Source: Candidatus Dormiibacterota bacterium (GTDB lineage: Bacteria > Chloroflexota > Dormibacteria > Aeolococcales > Bog-877). Taken from it: a stretch of DNA of 30,593 bases. The notes below the pieces were generated by a model that was not told where the DNA came from, did not search any database, and saw only the letters and a program-made list of their open reading frames with translations. The stretch is from contig JASHRA010000114.1 in assembly GCA_030038765.1 (NCBI GenBank), positions 1 through 30,593 on the forward strand, read 5' to 3'. Positions 1 through 7,894 of this stretch are shown piece after piece; the stretch's first letter is position 1, and each line of letters opens with the position of its first letter. The translations under genes and the position numbers were made by a program.

Positions 1-164
1 TGGGCTGCGGGCGCCGCCGCCGCCTCGGGCGCCGGCTGCTCGCTGCCGTCCGACTCCACCACCTCGAGCTCGGGCTCAGGGAGCGGGGCCGGCGCGGGCG
101 GCGGGGTCGACAGGGGGGTCGGGCGGGGCCGCGCCGCGGCTCTGCGCTTGGACCGTCTGGCCAA
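1..164 (-). CDS. Ala/Pro-rich protein of unknown function, N-terminal part only (clipped by window edge)
   Basis: This minus-strand reading frame runs off the left edge. It begins at a TTG preceded by GGAG with a 7-base spacer. The visible 54 residues start with a basic stretch (ARRSKRRAAARPRP) followed by a Pro/Ala-rich segment and then an acidic segment (LPEPELEVVESDGSEQPAPE). Such a basic-then-acidic low-complexity N-terminus often precedes a folded domain, but none is visible here. It lies downstream of ychF on the same strand with about 295 bases between, so it may be a separate transcription unit. No family is recognised, and the start is a guess based on the ribosome-binding site. Confidence 0.4.
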   Translation of the reverse strand, partial: MARRSKRRAAARPRPTPLSTPPPAPAPLPEPELEVVESDGSEQPAPEAAAAPAA

Positions 165-459
165 ATCTTGGCTCCGGGAACTACGCCCGCAGGGAACTGG
201 GAGTGGGCGGCGCCAGTTTACCCAAGCCGCCGGGGCGGCTCCGGGAGAGGGTGCAGGCAGCGAGCACCGGCCTGGTGGGGGTCAGCTTGGCGAAGGAGGG
301 GGACGAAGCGTTGCCAGCGCCCACTGCCTGCGTGGGCGATGTGTGTGGGGCCACATCTTGTGCCCGGAGCACATTCAACCACAGAATGTTGTGCGCCGCA
401 AGGAGTCGTGACGGCCGCGGCACCTCCCTTCTCCGAGCCCCTCCCCGGCGGCCCGGCGG
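165..459. other. Intergenic stretch between ychF and the clipped gene
   Basis: No convincing gene is seen. An 80-codon minus-strand frame at 181-423 uses A/T-rich codons and has no recognisable domain. The one structured element is an inverted repeat, ACATTC-N7-GAATGT, at 371-389. It could be an operator for the gene at 1-164 but has no independent support. Confidence 0.4.
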
Positions 460-1548
460 CTAGACGTTGAAGAGGAAGTGCATCACGTCGCCGTCCTCGA
501 CCTGGTAGTCGCGGCCCTCCAGGCGGAGGTGGCCCCGGCTCCGGACCTGGGCGTAGCCGCCCGCCTCGACCAGCTCCCGCCAGCCGCAGACCTCGGCGCG
601 GATGAAGCCCTTGGCGAAGTCCGTGTGGATGACTCCGGCGGCGTCCCGGGCGTTGGCGCCCCGGGCCACGGTCCAGGCCCTCACCTCCTTCTCCCCGGCG
701 GTGAAGAAGGTCTGCAGCCCGAGCGCGTGGTACCCGGCCTGGCTGAGCCGGGCCAGGCCGGACTCCGCCAGCCCGAGCTGGGTGAGGAACTCCGCCGCCT
801 CCTCCGGCTCCAGCTCGGCCAGCTCGGACTCGATCTTGGCCGAGACCAGGGTGAGGTCGGCGCCGTCGGCCTCCGCCCGCCTCCGCAGCGGCTCCACCAG
901 CTCGCCCCCCGCGGGCAGGTCCGACTCGTCCACGTTGCCGACGTAGATCACCGGCTTGGCCGTCAGCAGCTGCAGGTCCCGCAGCGCCGAGTGCTCCTCG
1001 GCGCTGAGCTCGGTGCCCCGGGCGGGGCGCCCCTGGTCCAGGTCCCGCTCGAGCTTGCGCAGCCCGCTGACCTCGGCCTGCTGCTCCCGGCTGGCCGCCC
1101 CCGCGCGGGCCACCTTGCCCACCCGCTCCAGCCGCCGCGAAACCGCGCCGAGGTCGCTCAGGGTGAGCTCCACCTCCAGGGTTTCTAGATCACGGAGGGG
1201 GTCCACCTCGCCCTCCACGTGGGCCACGTCACGGGCCCGGAAGGCGCGCAGCACGAAGGCGATGGCGTCGGCGCCGCGGACGTGGCCGAGGAACTGGTTG
1301 CCCAGACCCTCGCCCTGGTGCGCCCCCCGCACCAGGCCCGCGATGTCGGTGAACGTCACCGTGGCGGGGACCTCGCGGGGCGGCCGGAAGAGCTCCGCCA
1401 GCTGGTGGATGCGCGGGTCCGGCACCGGCACCACGCCGGTGTTGGGCTCGATGGTGGTGAAGGGGAAGGCGCCGACCTGGGCGTGGGCCCGGGTGAGGGC
1501 GTTGAAGAGGGTCGACTTGCCCGCGTTGGGGAGCCCCACGATCCCCAC
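460..1548 (-). CDS. ychF: Ribosome-binding ATPase YchF (Obg-family P-loop protein)
   Basis: The 362-residue product matches YchF along its whole length, including the conserved C-terminus GDVMHFLFNV. The P-loop is GLPNAGKST near the N-terminus. The switch region is IEPNTGVVPVPDPR, the G3-like motif is DIAGLVRGAHQGEGLGNQFL, and the altered G4 motif is NVDE in place of NKxD, which in this family favours ATP over GTP. The C-terminal TGS domain includes FFTAGEKEVRAWTV and IHTDFAKGFIRAEV. YchF associates with ribosomes and is linked to translation and oxidative-stress responses. The start is uncertain. GTG at 1548 lacks homologous residues found before GIVGLPN in relatives, whereas an in-frame CTG at 1560 gives LSLSVGIVG and has GAGGG 7 bases upstream. 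The HAD gene ends just upstream, so the two are cotranscribed. Confidence 0.95.
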   Translation of the reverse strand: MGIVGLPNAGKSTLFNALTRAHAQVGAFPFTTIEPNTGVVPVPDPRIHQLAELFRPPREVPATVTFTDIAGLVRGAHQGEGLGNQFLGHVRGADAIAFVLRAFRARDVAHVEGEVDPLRDLETLEVELTLSDLGAVSRRLERVGKVARAGAASREQQAEVSGLRKLERDLDQGRPARGTELSAEEHSALRDLQLLTAKPVIYVGNVDESDLPAGGELVEPLRRRAEADGADLTLVSAKIESELAELEPEEAAEFLTQLGLAESGLARLSQAGYHALGLQTFFTAGEKEVRAWTVARGANARDAAGVIHTDFAKGFIRAEVCGWRELVEAGGYAQVRSRGHLRLEGRDYQVEDGDVMHFLFNV

Positions 1549-1570
1549 CGAGAGGCTCAGGGGGCGGCCC

Positions 1571-2416
1571 TCACGGGGTGGCTCGCACCTCCCCCAAGGC
1601 GCGCCGGACGGCCTCGGCGAAGCCCCCGCGGCCGGGCCCCGGGACCAGCCAGTCGGCGACGGCGCGCACCTCGGGGGCGGCCGTCTCCACGGCCACCTTG
1701 GTCCCCGCCATCTCCAGCAGGGTCAGGTCGTTGGGCGCGTCCCCCAGGGCCAGCACCCGGCTCGGCTCGATGCCCAGGTGCTGACACAGCCAGCCCAGGG
1801 CGTGGCCCTTGTTGACGCCCTTGGCGGTGATCTCGCAGAAGCCGACCAGGGAGCGCGTCACCTCGGCCCGCTCCCCCACCAGCTCGCGGATCTCGGCCAG
1901 GGCGGCGGTGAAGCGCTCCAGGTCGGCCGCGACGGCGGTCAGCTTGGTGCTGCCGGCAGCGATCAGCTGCTCCAGGGGAGGGTCGGTGGCGACCTCGGGC
2001 TCGACCTGGGCGACGCCGGTGTAGAAGCGGACGTCGTCGTTGACCTGGTCCACGTAGAGGTGGTCGTCGTGGTAGACGTTGAGCGCGTAGTGGCGGCGGC
2101 GGCAGAGCTCCAGCACCTCCAGGCCCAGGACCGCCGGGACCGGCTGGTGGAAGAGCACCCGGCCCCCCGCGGCCCCGGCGGCGCCCGCCGCCGGCAGCTC
2201 CCGGATCAGGGCCCCCTGGTAGCAGATGAGGGGGACGTCGGCGCCCATGCCCAGGGCGTGGGGCAGCCCCGAGCGGTACATGCGCCCGGTGGCGACCCCG
2301 ACCAGGATGCCGGCCTCCCGGGCCCGGGCCGCGGCGGCCACGTCGCGCGGGTCCAGCTCCAGGGTCTGGCCCAGCAGGGTCCCGTCGAGGTCGGAGAGGA
2401 TGAGCTCGGGGATCAC
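1571..2416 (-). CDS. Cof-type HAD-IIB family phosphatase
   Basis: This is a 281-residue HAD-superfamily hydrolase. Motif I is LSDLDGTLL, with the nucleophile and general acid/base at Asp9 and Asp11. The conserved lysine lies in ITAKGVNKGHAL, and motif IV is LALGDAPNDLTLL with the Mg-binding acidic pair. The large C2B cap between motifs I and III gives the length typical of Cof/YbjI-like phosphatases, which act on sugar phosphates and other small phosphorylated metabolites. The exact substrate cannot be read from sequence. The GTG start overlaps the stop of the upstream dehydrogenase as GTGA at 2413-2416, which indicates translational coupling. The open frame extends further upstream, but that part is a shadow of the dehydrogenase. 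Confidence 0.9.
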   Translation of the reverse strand: MIPELILSDLDGTLLGQTLELDPRDVAAAARAREAGILVGVATGRMYRSGLPHALGMGADVPLICYQGALIRELPAAGAAGAAGGRVLFHQPVPAVLGLEVLELCRRRHYALNVYHDDHLYVDQVNDDVRFYTGVAQVEPEVATDPPLEQLIAAGSTKLTAVAADLERFTAALAEIRELVGERAEVTRSLVGFCEITAKGVNKGHALGWLCQHLGIEPSRVLALGDAPNDLTLLEMAGTKVAVETAAPEVRAVADWLVPGPGRGGFAEAVRRALGEVRATP

Positions 2417-3387
2417 TGCGTGGGACTCACCAGCTCGGGGTTGGCCCAGGCCACCGGGGGGCGCCCGTCCAGGACCTCGAGGATGTTCCGCGCGGCCAGC
2501 TGACCCATCGCCGCACGGGTCTTGAAGGTCGCGCTCCCGAGATGGGGAAGCAGCACCGCGGTGGGACAGTCGGCAAGCCCGGGGGCCATCTCCGGCTCGT
2601 GCTCGTAGACGTCCAGACCGGCCCCGGCAATGGTCTCCTGGCGGAGCGCCTCGACCAGCGCCGGCTCGTCCACCACCGGGCCCCGCGAGGTGTTGACCAG
2701 GATCGCCGTGGGCTGCATCAGGCGGAGCGCGTGGGCGTCGATCAGGTGCCTCGTCTCCGGGGTCAGGGGCACGTGGCAGCTGACGAAGTCGGACTCCTGG
2801 AGCAGCTCCTCCAGGCGGCACTCCGTCACCTGGAGGCCCTCGGGCACGCGCACCCCGGCCGGGTCGAAGGCGAGGATGCGCATGCCGAAGCCGAGCCCGG
2901 CGCGCCGGGCCACGGCCTGCCCGATGCGGCCGAAGCCGACCAGGCCGAGGGTGGCCCCGGTGAGCTCCTGGCCCAGCATGTAGAAGGGCTCCCAGCCGGA
3001 GTAGCGCCCGGAGCGCATCTCGCGGTCCGCCTCGGTGACGCGGCGGGCGGCGGAGAGGATCAGGGTCATGGCCAGGTCGGCGGTGGCGTCGGTGAGCACG
3101 TCGGGCGTGTGGCCGACGTAGATGCCGCGCCTGGTGCAGGCGCCCACGTCGACGTTATCCAGCCCCACGGCGTAGTTGGAGACCACCTTGAGCCCGGGCC
3201 CCGCCGCCTCCAGCGCAGGCTCGTCGATGCGGTCGCGCAGCTGGGGGAGCAGGGCGTCGGCGCCGGCGATCGCGTCCCGGTAGCTCTCCGGGTCCAGGAT
3301 GCGCCCCAAGACCAGGACGTCGGCCCGCTCCCGGAGCCACTCCTCGGCCGGTCCCGGCACCTTGAGCGTCATGACGATTCGGGTCAC
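2413..3387 (-). CDS. D-isomer-specific 2-hydroxyacid dehydrogenase (glyoxylate/hydroxypyruvate reductase-like)
   Basis: The 324-residue product has both halves of the D-2-hydroxyacid dehydrogenase fold. The NAD-binding glycine motif is GLVGFGRIGQAVARRA, followed by an acidic residue in ILAFDPAG. The catalytic triad is visible as Arg in VNTSRGPVVDE, Glu in GLDVYEHEPE and His in LLPHLGSAT. The family interconverts 2-oxoacids and D-2-hydroxyacids with NAD(P)H. The overall pattern is closest to glyoxylate reductase (GyaR-like), but the substrate is inferred only. The start is GTG at 3387, with an in-frame ATG at 3372 as alternative. It is the first gene of a three-gene operon with the HAD phosphatase and ychF. 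A weak GACAAT lies 8 bases before the GTG. Confidence 0.92.
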   Translation of the reverse strand: MTRIVMTLKVPGPAEEWLRERADVLVLGRILDPESYRDAIAGADALLPQLRDRIDEPALEAAGPGLKVVSNYAVGLDNVDVGACTRRGIYVGHTPDVLTDATADLAMTLILSAARRVTEADREMRSGRYSGWEPFYMLGQELTGATLGLVGFGRIGQAVARRAGLGFGMRILAFDPAGVRVPEGLQVTECRLEELLQESDFVSCHVPLTPETRHLIDAHALRLMQPTAILVNTSRGPVVDEPALVEALRQETIAGAGLDVYEHEPEMAPGLADCPTAVLLPHLGSATFKTRAAMGQLAARNILEVLDGRPPVAWANPELVSPTQ

Positions 3388-3448
3388 CAGGGGGCATTGT
3401 CGCCTATGGCCGGGCCGATGCCGTGGGGAGGCTTCCGGGGCGATGGGG

Positions 3449-3454
3449 TATATT
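3449..3454 (+). promoter_or_regulatory. -10 element (TATATT) of the helicase gene
   Basis: TATATT lies in the short divergent region between the dehydrogenase and the helicase. Exactly 7 bases separate it from an in-frame TTG at 3462. No good -35 match is seen. The spacing would place the transcription start at the initiation codon. Confidence 0.5.
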
Positions 3455-3461
3455 GAGTTCG

Positions 3462-4703
3462 TTGCCAGTTCGCGCTAGACGTCCCTTCCGGCCCGTCCCT
3501 CGGACCCAGTACCTGGAACCCGACCCGGTGACCAGGCCGGAACCCACCCCCTCCATCAGCTTCTCCGAGCTCGGTCTCTCGGAGGACTTGGTCAGAACCC
3601 TGGACGAGGTCGGCTATCACGAGTCGACCCCGATCCAGGCCATGGCCCTGCCGGTGGCCCTGGAGGGACGGGACATCATCGGCCAGGCGATCACCGGCTC
3701 GGGCAAGACGGCGGCCTTCGCCCTGCCCATCCTGGAACGGCTGGAGCCCGAGGGCGGCGCGGTCCAGGCGCTCATCCTCTGCCCCACCAGGGAGCTGGCC
3801 AACCAGGTCTCCCAGGAGGTCACCAAGCTGGCCCGACACCGCCAGGTGAAGATCCTCACCGTGGTCGGGGGCGACCCCATCAAGCGGCAGCTGGACGGGC
3901 TGCGGGAGCACCCCTCGGTGGTGGTGGGCACGCCGGGCCGGATCCTGGACCACCTCCAGCGCCACACCCTCTCGCTGCAGGGGATCCGCTTCGTGGTCCT
4001 GGACGAGGCCGACCGGATGCTGGACATGGGCTTCGCCCCGGACGTGGAGCGGATCCTGGTCCAGACCCCGGAGCGGCGCCAGACCATGCTCCTTTCGGCC
4101 ACCGTGCCGGGCTGGGTCCACCGCCTGGCGGCGCGCCACATGAAGGACCCGGAGACGGTCTCGGTGACGGGCCGCACCGAGCTGGTCCCGACCATCCGGC
4201 AGTGGTGCATCGAGTGCAGCTGGGCGGAGAAGGACGAGGCCCTCTGCGTCCTCCTGGACAGCTCCCGGGTCACCCTGGGGCTGATCTTCACCAACACCAA
4301 GCGCAACGCCGACCAGCTGCGCACCACGCTGCTGGCGCGCGGCTACGACGTGACCGCCATCCACGGGGACCTCTCCCAGCACGAGCGGGACGAGGCCATG
4401 GCCCGCTTCCGCGGCTCCAGGGTGCGCTTCCTCATCGCCACCGACGTGGCCGCGCGCGGCATCGACATCGGCGAGATCAGCCACGTCATCAACTACGACG
4501 TGCCGGCCACCCCCGAGGACTACGTGCACCGGGTCGGCCGCACCGCCCGGGCCGGCCGGGACGGCGTCGCCCTGACCCTGATCACCCCGATCGAGATCCT
4601 CAAGATCCGGGACATCGAGCGCCACACCAAGCGCCTCATCGAGCACCACACCCTGGAAGACCTCCGCCAGCTGGCCGGCAGCGCGGCGGCACTGGTGGGC
4701 TGA
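3462..4703 (+). CDS. DEAD-box ATP-dependent RNA helicase
   Basis: The product is 413 residues from TTG 3462 and carries all core helicase motifs in order. These are the Q motif (ISFSELGLSEDL to STPIQ), motif I (TGSGKTAAF), Ia (PTRELANQV), Ib (TPGRI), II (DEAD), III (SAT), IV (IFTNTK), V (ATDVAARGIDI) and VI (HRVGRTARAG). It should unwind RNA duplexes using ATP, for instance in ribosome assembly or RNA decay. It stops soon after the second RecA-like domain, with no long basic C-terminal tail, so it is a minimal core enzyme. Start choice: TTG 3462 follows a -10-like TATATT by 7 bases. GTG 3528, just before the Q motif, is the main alternative and would give 391 residues. A strong hairpin follows the stop. 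Confidence 0.93.
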   Translation: MPVRARRPFRPVPRTQYLEPDPVTRPEPTPSISFSELGLSEDLVRTLDEVGYHESTPIQAMALPVALEGRDIIGQAITGSGKTAAFALPILERLEPEGGAVQALILCPTRELANQVSQEVTKLARHRQVKILTVVGGDPIKRQLDGLREHPSVVVGTPGRILDHLQRHTLSLQGIRFVVLDEADRMLDMGFAPDVERILVQTPERRQTMLLSATVPGWVHRLAARHMKDPETVSVTGRTELVPTIRQWCIECSWAEKDEALCVLLDSSRVTLGLIFTNTKRNADQLRTTLLARGYDVTAIHGDLSQHERDEAMARFRGSRVRFLIATDVAARGIDIGEISHVINYDVPATPEDYVHRVGRTARAGRDGVALTLITPIEILKIRDIERHTKRLIEHHTLEDLRQLAGSAAALVG

Positions 4704-4719
4704 GGCCAGAGCTTCCCCG

Positions 4720-4738
4720 GGCGCCCGTCTCGGGCGCC
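4720..4738 (+). terminator. Hairpin after the helicase gene
   Basis: GGCGCCCG and its exact complement CGGGCGCC are separated by only TCT, 16 bases after the helicase stop codon. There is no U-rich tail, so termination would be by an unconventional intrinsic or Rho-assisted route. Confidence 0.4.
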
Positions 4739-4789
4739 GCCCGGGCCGGGCGGCTGCAGACCCCTCGGACCCGGCCGCGCCCGGACCCA

Positions 4790-4795
4790 TATACT
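4790..4795 (+). promoter_or_regulatory. -10 element (TATACT) of the padR-ABC operon
   Basis: TATACT matches the -10 consensus at five of six bases and lies 12 bases before the ATG at 4808. This implies a leader of only about five bases. There is no ribosome-binding site between them, and no clear -35 hexamer is seen. Confidence 0.5.
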
Positions 4796-4807
4796 GCGTC
4801 GAGCATT

Positions 4808-5506
4808 ATGGCTGTCAGCACTATCAGCGTCCGCCACGACCTCACGGCCCTCGCCGTGCTGGCGGCGCTGGAGGAGCGGCAGGCCCACCCCTACCAGGTC
4901 TACCGGCAGCTCGTGAGCCGCCACCAGGACTACGCCAACCGCACCGCCCGCTCCGTCTACCACGCCGTCGAGCGGCTGGCGTCGGAGCAGCTGGCGGAGC
5001 CGGTCGAGACCTCGCGGGAGGGGCGCCGGCCGGAGCGCACCGTGTTCCGCATCACCGACTCGGGCCGGGAGCAGCTCCAGCACTGGCTGCTGGACCTGAT
5101 CGGGGAGTCGGAGCCGGGCCAGCCCGGGTTCGGCGCCGCCCTGGCCCTGCTCGGCCACCTGGCTCAGGGCGACGCCAGCCGCGCCCTGGGCGTCCGGCTG
5201 GCCCGCCTGCGGGGCCTGGTGGCGGGCCTGGAGGCGGTCGTCTCCAGCCTCCGCGGGCAGTTCGGCCTACCGCGCCTCTTCCTGCTCGAGCGCGAGTACC
5301 AGCTGGCCGTTTGGCGGGCCGAGCGGGACTGGGTCGAGGGGCTGATCGCCGAGCTCGAGGAGGGCGAGCTGGGCGTGGACCAGGAGTGGCTGCGCCAGGA
5401 GGTGGGGGCCGAGGTCGTGGGCACCGTCCCCGAGGGCGCCGTCCTGGCCACCACCCCGGCCCGGGGGGCGCCGCGGCTCCGGGTCGAGCGGGGGGAGGGC
5501 GCATGA
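4808..5506 (+). CDS. PadR-family transcriptional regulator
   Basis: This is a 232-residue protein. Residues 1 to about 90 form a PadR-type winged helix: LAVLAALEERQAHPYQVYRQL, then TARSVYHAVERLASEQLAEPV, and a wing with RRPERTVFRITDSGREQL. The C-terminal half is helical and resembles the dimerisation arm of PadR proteins. PadR regulators usually repress adjacent multidrug transporter genes and are released by the drug. Here the gene overlaps the next gene, an ABC efflux ATPase, by four bases (ATGA), so autoregulated control of that exporter is likely. The long frame upstream of the ATG is a shadow of the helicase gene. The ATG has almost no leader. Confidence 0.9.
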   Translation: MAVSTISVRHDLTALAVLAALEERQAHPYQVYRQLVSRHQDYANRTARSVYHAVERLASEQLAEPVETSREGRRPERTVFRITDSGREQLQHWLLDLIGESEPGQPGFGAALALLGHLAQGDASRALGVRLARLRGLVAGLEAVVSSLRGQFGLPRLFLLEREYQLAVWRAERDWVEGLIAELEEGELGVDQEWLRQEVGAEVVGTVPEGAVLATTPARGAPRLRVERGEGA

Positions 5507-6474
5507 CGCCGGCGGCGCCGGAGCCAGTGGTCGAGATCAGCGAGCTGCGGCGCGTCTTCAAGTCCAGGCGCGGCCCGGTGGAGGCGGTGGCGGGCATCGA
5601 CCTGCAGGTCTTCCGGGGCGAGATCTTCGGCTTCCTGGGCCCCAACGGAGCGGGCAAGACCACCACCCTGCGGATGCTGGCGACGCTCCTGCCGCCCACC
5701 TCGGGCCGGGCCCTGATCGCGGGCCGGGACCTGCTCTCGGAGCCGGACCAGGTGCGCTGGCAGATCGGCTACGTGGGCCAGCAGGGGGGAGCGGACATGG
5801 AGATCACGGGGCGCTCCGAGCTGGTCTTCGAGGCCCGTCTCTACGGCATGGGCCGGGAGCAGGCTCGGCTGCGCTCGGAGGAGCTGATCCGCACCCTGGA
5901 GCTGGAGCCCTGCGCCGACCGCCGCATCAGCACCTACTCCGGGGGCCAGCGCCGCCGCCTCGACATCGCCGTGGGCCTGGTGCACCAGCCCCAGCTGCTC
6001 TTCCTGGACGAGCCCACCACCGGCCTCGACCCCCAGAGCCGGGCCCGGGTCTGGGACGAGGTTCGCTCGCTGCGCCGGGCCGGCACCACCGTCTTCCTCA
6101 CCACCCACTACCTGGAGGAGGCGGACGCCCTCTGCGACCGCCTGGCCATCATCGACCACGGCCGCATCGTGGCCCGGGGCACGCCCGACGAGCTGAAGCG
6201 GGAGGTGGCCGGGGACCTGGTCACGGTGGGGCTGGAGGGGGACCCCGAGACCGCCCTCCGGCTGCTGCGGGAGCAGCCCTTCGTGCGCGAGGCCAGCGCC
6301 GAGGAGAGCTCGCTGCGGCTCTACGTGGAGCGGGGGGAGAGCGCGGCCCCGGAGATCCTGCGCCTGCTGGACCGTGAGGGCCTGGGCCTCACCACCATCT
6401 CCGTCAGCCGGCCCAGCCTGGACGACGTCTTCCTGCGTCAGACGGGCCGCTCGCTGCGCGAGCAGGCGGCCTAG
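5503..6474 (+). CDS. ABC transporter ATP-binding protein, DrrA-like (drug or lipid export)
   Basis: The 323-residue nucleotide-binding subunit has all functional motifs intact. They are Walker A GPNGAGKTT, Q-loop YVGQQ, signature YSGGQRRR, Walker B LLFLDEPTTGLD and H-loop TTHYLEEAD. A C-terminal extension of about 90 residues matches the domain found in daunorubicin-resistance DrrA and related exporters. The start is ATG overlapping the PadR stop (ATGA). The permease gene follows 11 bases after the stop. Together they should form an ABC-2 type exporter with two ATPase and two permease subunits. The substrate is unknown. Regulation by the preceding PadR protein is inferred from position. Confidence 0.94.
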   Translation: MTPAAPEPVVEISELRRVFKSRRGPVEAVAGIDLQVFRGEIFGFLGPNGAGKTTTLRMLATLLPPTSGRALIAGRDLLSEPDQVRWQIGYVGQQGGADMEITGRSELVFEARLYGMGREQARLRSEELIRTLELEPCADRRISTYSGGQRRRLDIAVGLVHQPQLLFLDEPTTGLDPQSRARVWDEVRSLRRAGTTVFLTTHYLEEADALCDRLAIIDHGRIVARGTPDELKREVAGDLVTVGLEGDPETALRLLREQPFVREASAEESSLRLYVERGESAAPEILRLLDREGLGLTTISVSRPSLDDVFLRQTGRSLREQAA

Positions 6475-6485
6475 GGGAGGCGGCG

Positions 6486-7247
6486 GTGAAGCTGGCGCGC
6501 GACACCTGGCTGGTCTTCCAGCGCTACTTCGGGATCTTCATCCACAACCCCGCCTGGGTGGCGGTGGGCGTCATCCAGCCCGCCCTCTACCTGCTCCTCT
6601 TCGCGCCCCTGCTGAAGTCGATCGCCGACGTGCCCGGCTTCCCCCACGGCGGCGCCTACAACGTCTTCGTGCCCGGCCTGCTGATCCAGCTCGGCCTCTT
6701 CGGCGCCTCCGGGGTCGGCTTCGGGCTCATCTCCGAGCTCCGCTTCGGGGTCATCGAGCGCCTCCGCGTGACCCCGGTCAGCCGCCTGGCCTTGCTCCTG
6801 GGGAGGGCGCTGCGAGACATCCTGACCCTGCTGCTCCAGTCCCTGATCCTGGTCCTGGTGGCGCTCCCCTTCGGGCTCAGCTTCCGCCCCCTGGGCATCC
6901 TCATCGCCCTCGGCCTGGTGGCCCTGATCGGGCTCATGGTGACGTCCATCTCCTACGCCCTGGCGCTCTGGCTCAAGGACGAGAACTCCTTCGCCCCCAT
7001 CGTCTTCACCGCCAGCCTGCCCCTCCTGCTGCTCTCCGGCGTGCTCCTGCCCATGAGCCTGGCGCCGAGCTGGCTGCGCACCATCTCCACCCTCAACCCC
7101 CTCTCCCACGCCGTCTCCGCCAACCGCGAGGTCTTCCTCGGCCACCTGGCCAACGCCAACGTCTACCAGGGGGTGGCGATCATGGTGGTGCTGGCGGCGC
7201 TGGCCATCTGGTACGCGGCCCGCGCCTTCAGCCGCGCCATCGCCTGA
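6486..7247 (+). CDS. ABC-2 type transporter permease, DrrB-like
   Basis: The 253-residue integral membrane protein has about six hydrophobic segments. These include AWVAVGVIQPALYLLLFAPL near the N-terminus, a run of LTLLLQSLILVLVALPFGL in the middle and ALAIWYAARAFSRAIA at the end. ELRFGVIERLRVTPVSRLALLLG is the typical cytoplasmic coupling region of DrrB/ABC-2 permeases, and LLLLSGVLLPMSLAPSWLRTI is the usual fifth-helix motif. The GTG start is preceded by GGGGAGG. It is the membrane partner of the ATPase just upstream and the last gene of the padR operon. Confidence 0.92.
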   Translation: MKLARDTWLVFQRYFGIFIHNPAWVAVGVIQPALYLLLFAPLLKSIADVPGFPHGGAYNVFVPGLLIQLGLFGASGVGFGLISELRFGVIERLRVTPVSRLALLLGRALRDILTLLLQSLILVLVALPFGLSFRPLGILIALGLVALIGLMVTSISYALALWLKDENSFAPIVFTASLPLLLLSGVLLPMSLAPSWLRTISTLNPLSHAVSANREVFLGHLANANVYQGVAIMVVLAALAIWYAARAFSRAIA

Positions 7248-7355
7248 GCCGTTGGCGCCGGGGCCAGGGGACCGCAGTGCCATGACACCTTCCTGGCCGG
7301 GGACGCGGCACGAAGCGAGAGAGGGGCCGGTACCGGCTCCCGCCTCCGGGCGCGA
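7248..7355. other. Convergent intergenic region with a near-palindrome
   Basis: This short gap separates two converging genes. It holds a near-palindrome centred on GGTACC at 7329-7334, whose arms extend several bases on each side with one mismatch. It could act as a shared terminator, but no T tract is present. Confidence 0.3.
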
Positions 7356-7865
7356 TCAGTCGGAGGCGATCAGGACCTCGGGCCGGACCACGACCCGGGA
7401 GCGCAGCGAGTTGGCGACGTAACAGCCTCGGTGGGCCATCTCCACCAGGAGGAGCACCTTGCCCAGCTCGGAGCCGGCGGCGACCGTGATCCGGGGCCGG
7501 AGCAGGATCTCGGTGATCCCCACCGCCGGCTCCGGCATCACCGCCTCGGCCAGGTCCTCGTAGGCGGTGACCACCACGCGAGTCTTTGCGGCCAGGGCGA
7601 GGAACTCAAGCAGCTGGCAGGAGGACGCGGCCACCAGCAGCAGCTGCTCCGGGTTGGCGCGTCCCGCCCGACCACGGAAGGCGGTGTCGGCGGAGAGTCG
7701 GAGGGGCGCCTGAACGCCCTCCAGCTCCACCTCGTGGTCACGGTCGTAGCCCTCGTAGCCGGCGGCCGTGGAGCCGCTCCAGCGGCAGCGCACCGAGTAG
7801 CGGTGGACCCGGGACCCAGGGGTGCCCTCGAGGCCGGGCCGCCTCGCCGCTGGACGCCCGCTCAC
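7356..7865 (-). CDS. OsmC-family thiol peroxidase
   Basis: The product shows the OsmC/Ohr fold pattern. It has an N-terminal strand pair (RYSVRCRWSG and YDRDHEVEL), the NPEQLLLVAASSCQLLEFLALAA helix with the first conserved Cys, and AHRGCYVANSLRSRV with the second. The two cysteines are those used to reduce organic hydroperoxides. The start is uncertain. GTG 7865 gives 169 residues. GTG 7793 gives a family-typical 145 residues but cuts into the first strand (HRYS). Neither has a good ribosome-binding site. It lies 29 bases after the binding-protein gene and is probably the last gene of the yhaO-yhaN operon, which suggests a link to oxidative damage. The much longer open frame upstream is a shadow. 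Confidence 0.85.
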   Translation of the reverse strand: MSGRPAARRPGLEGTPGSRVHRYSVRCRWSGSTAAGYEGYDRDHEVELEGVQAPLRLSADTAFRGRAGRANPEQLLLVAASSCQLLEFLALAAKTRVVVTAYEDLAEAVMPEPAVGITEILLRPRITVAAGSELGKVLLLVEMAHRGCYVANSLRSRVVVRPEVLIASD

Positions 7866-7894
7866 GGCCCTGGTCGGGGGCGATCCCGGATTGC

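Noticed and set aside
956..2503. Very long plus-strand open frame opposite ychF and the HAD gene
   Set aside because: It is a mirror of strongly biased minus-strand genes. The translation is Arg/Ser/Gly-rich with no recognisable domain, and the opposite strand has complete families.
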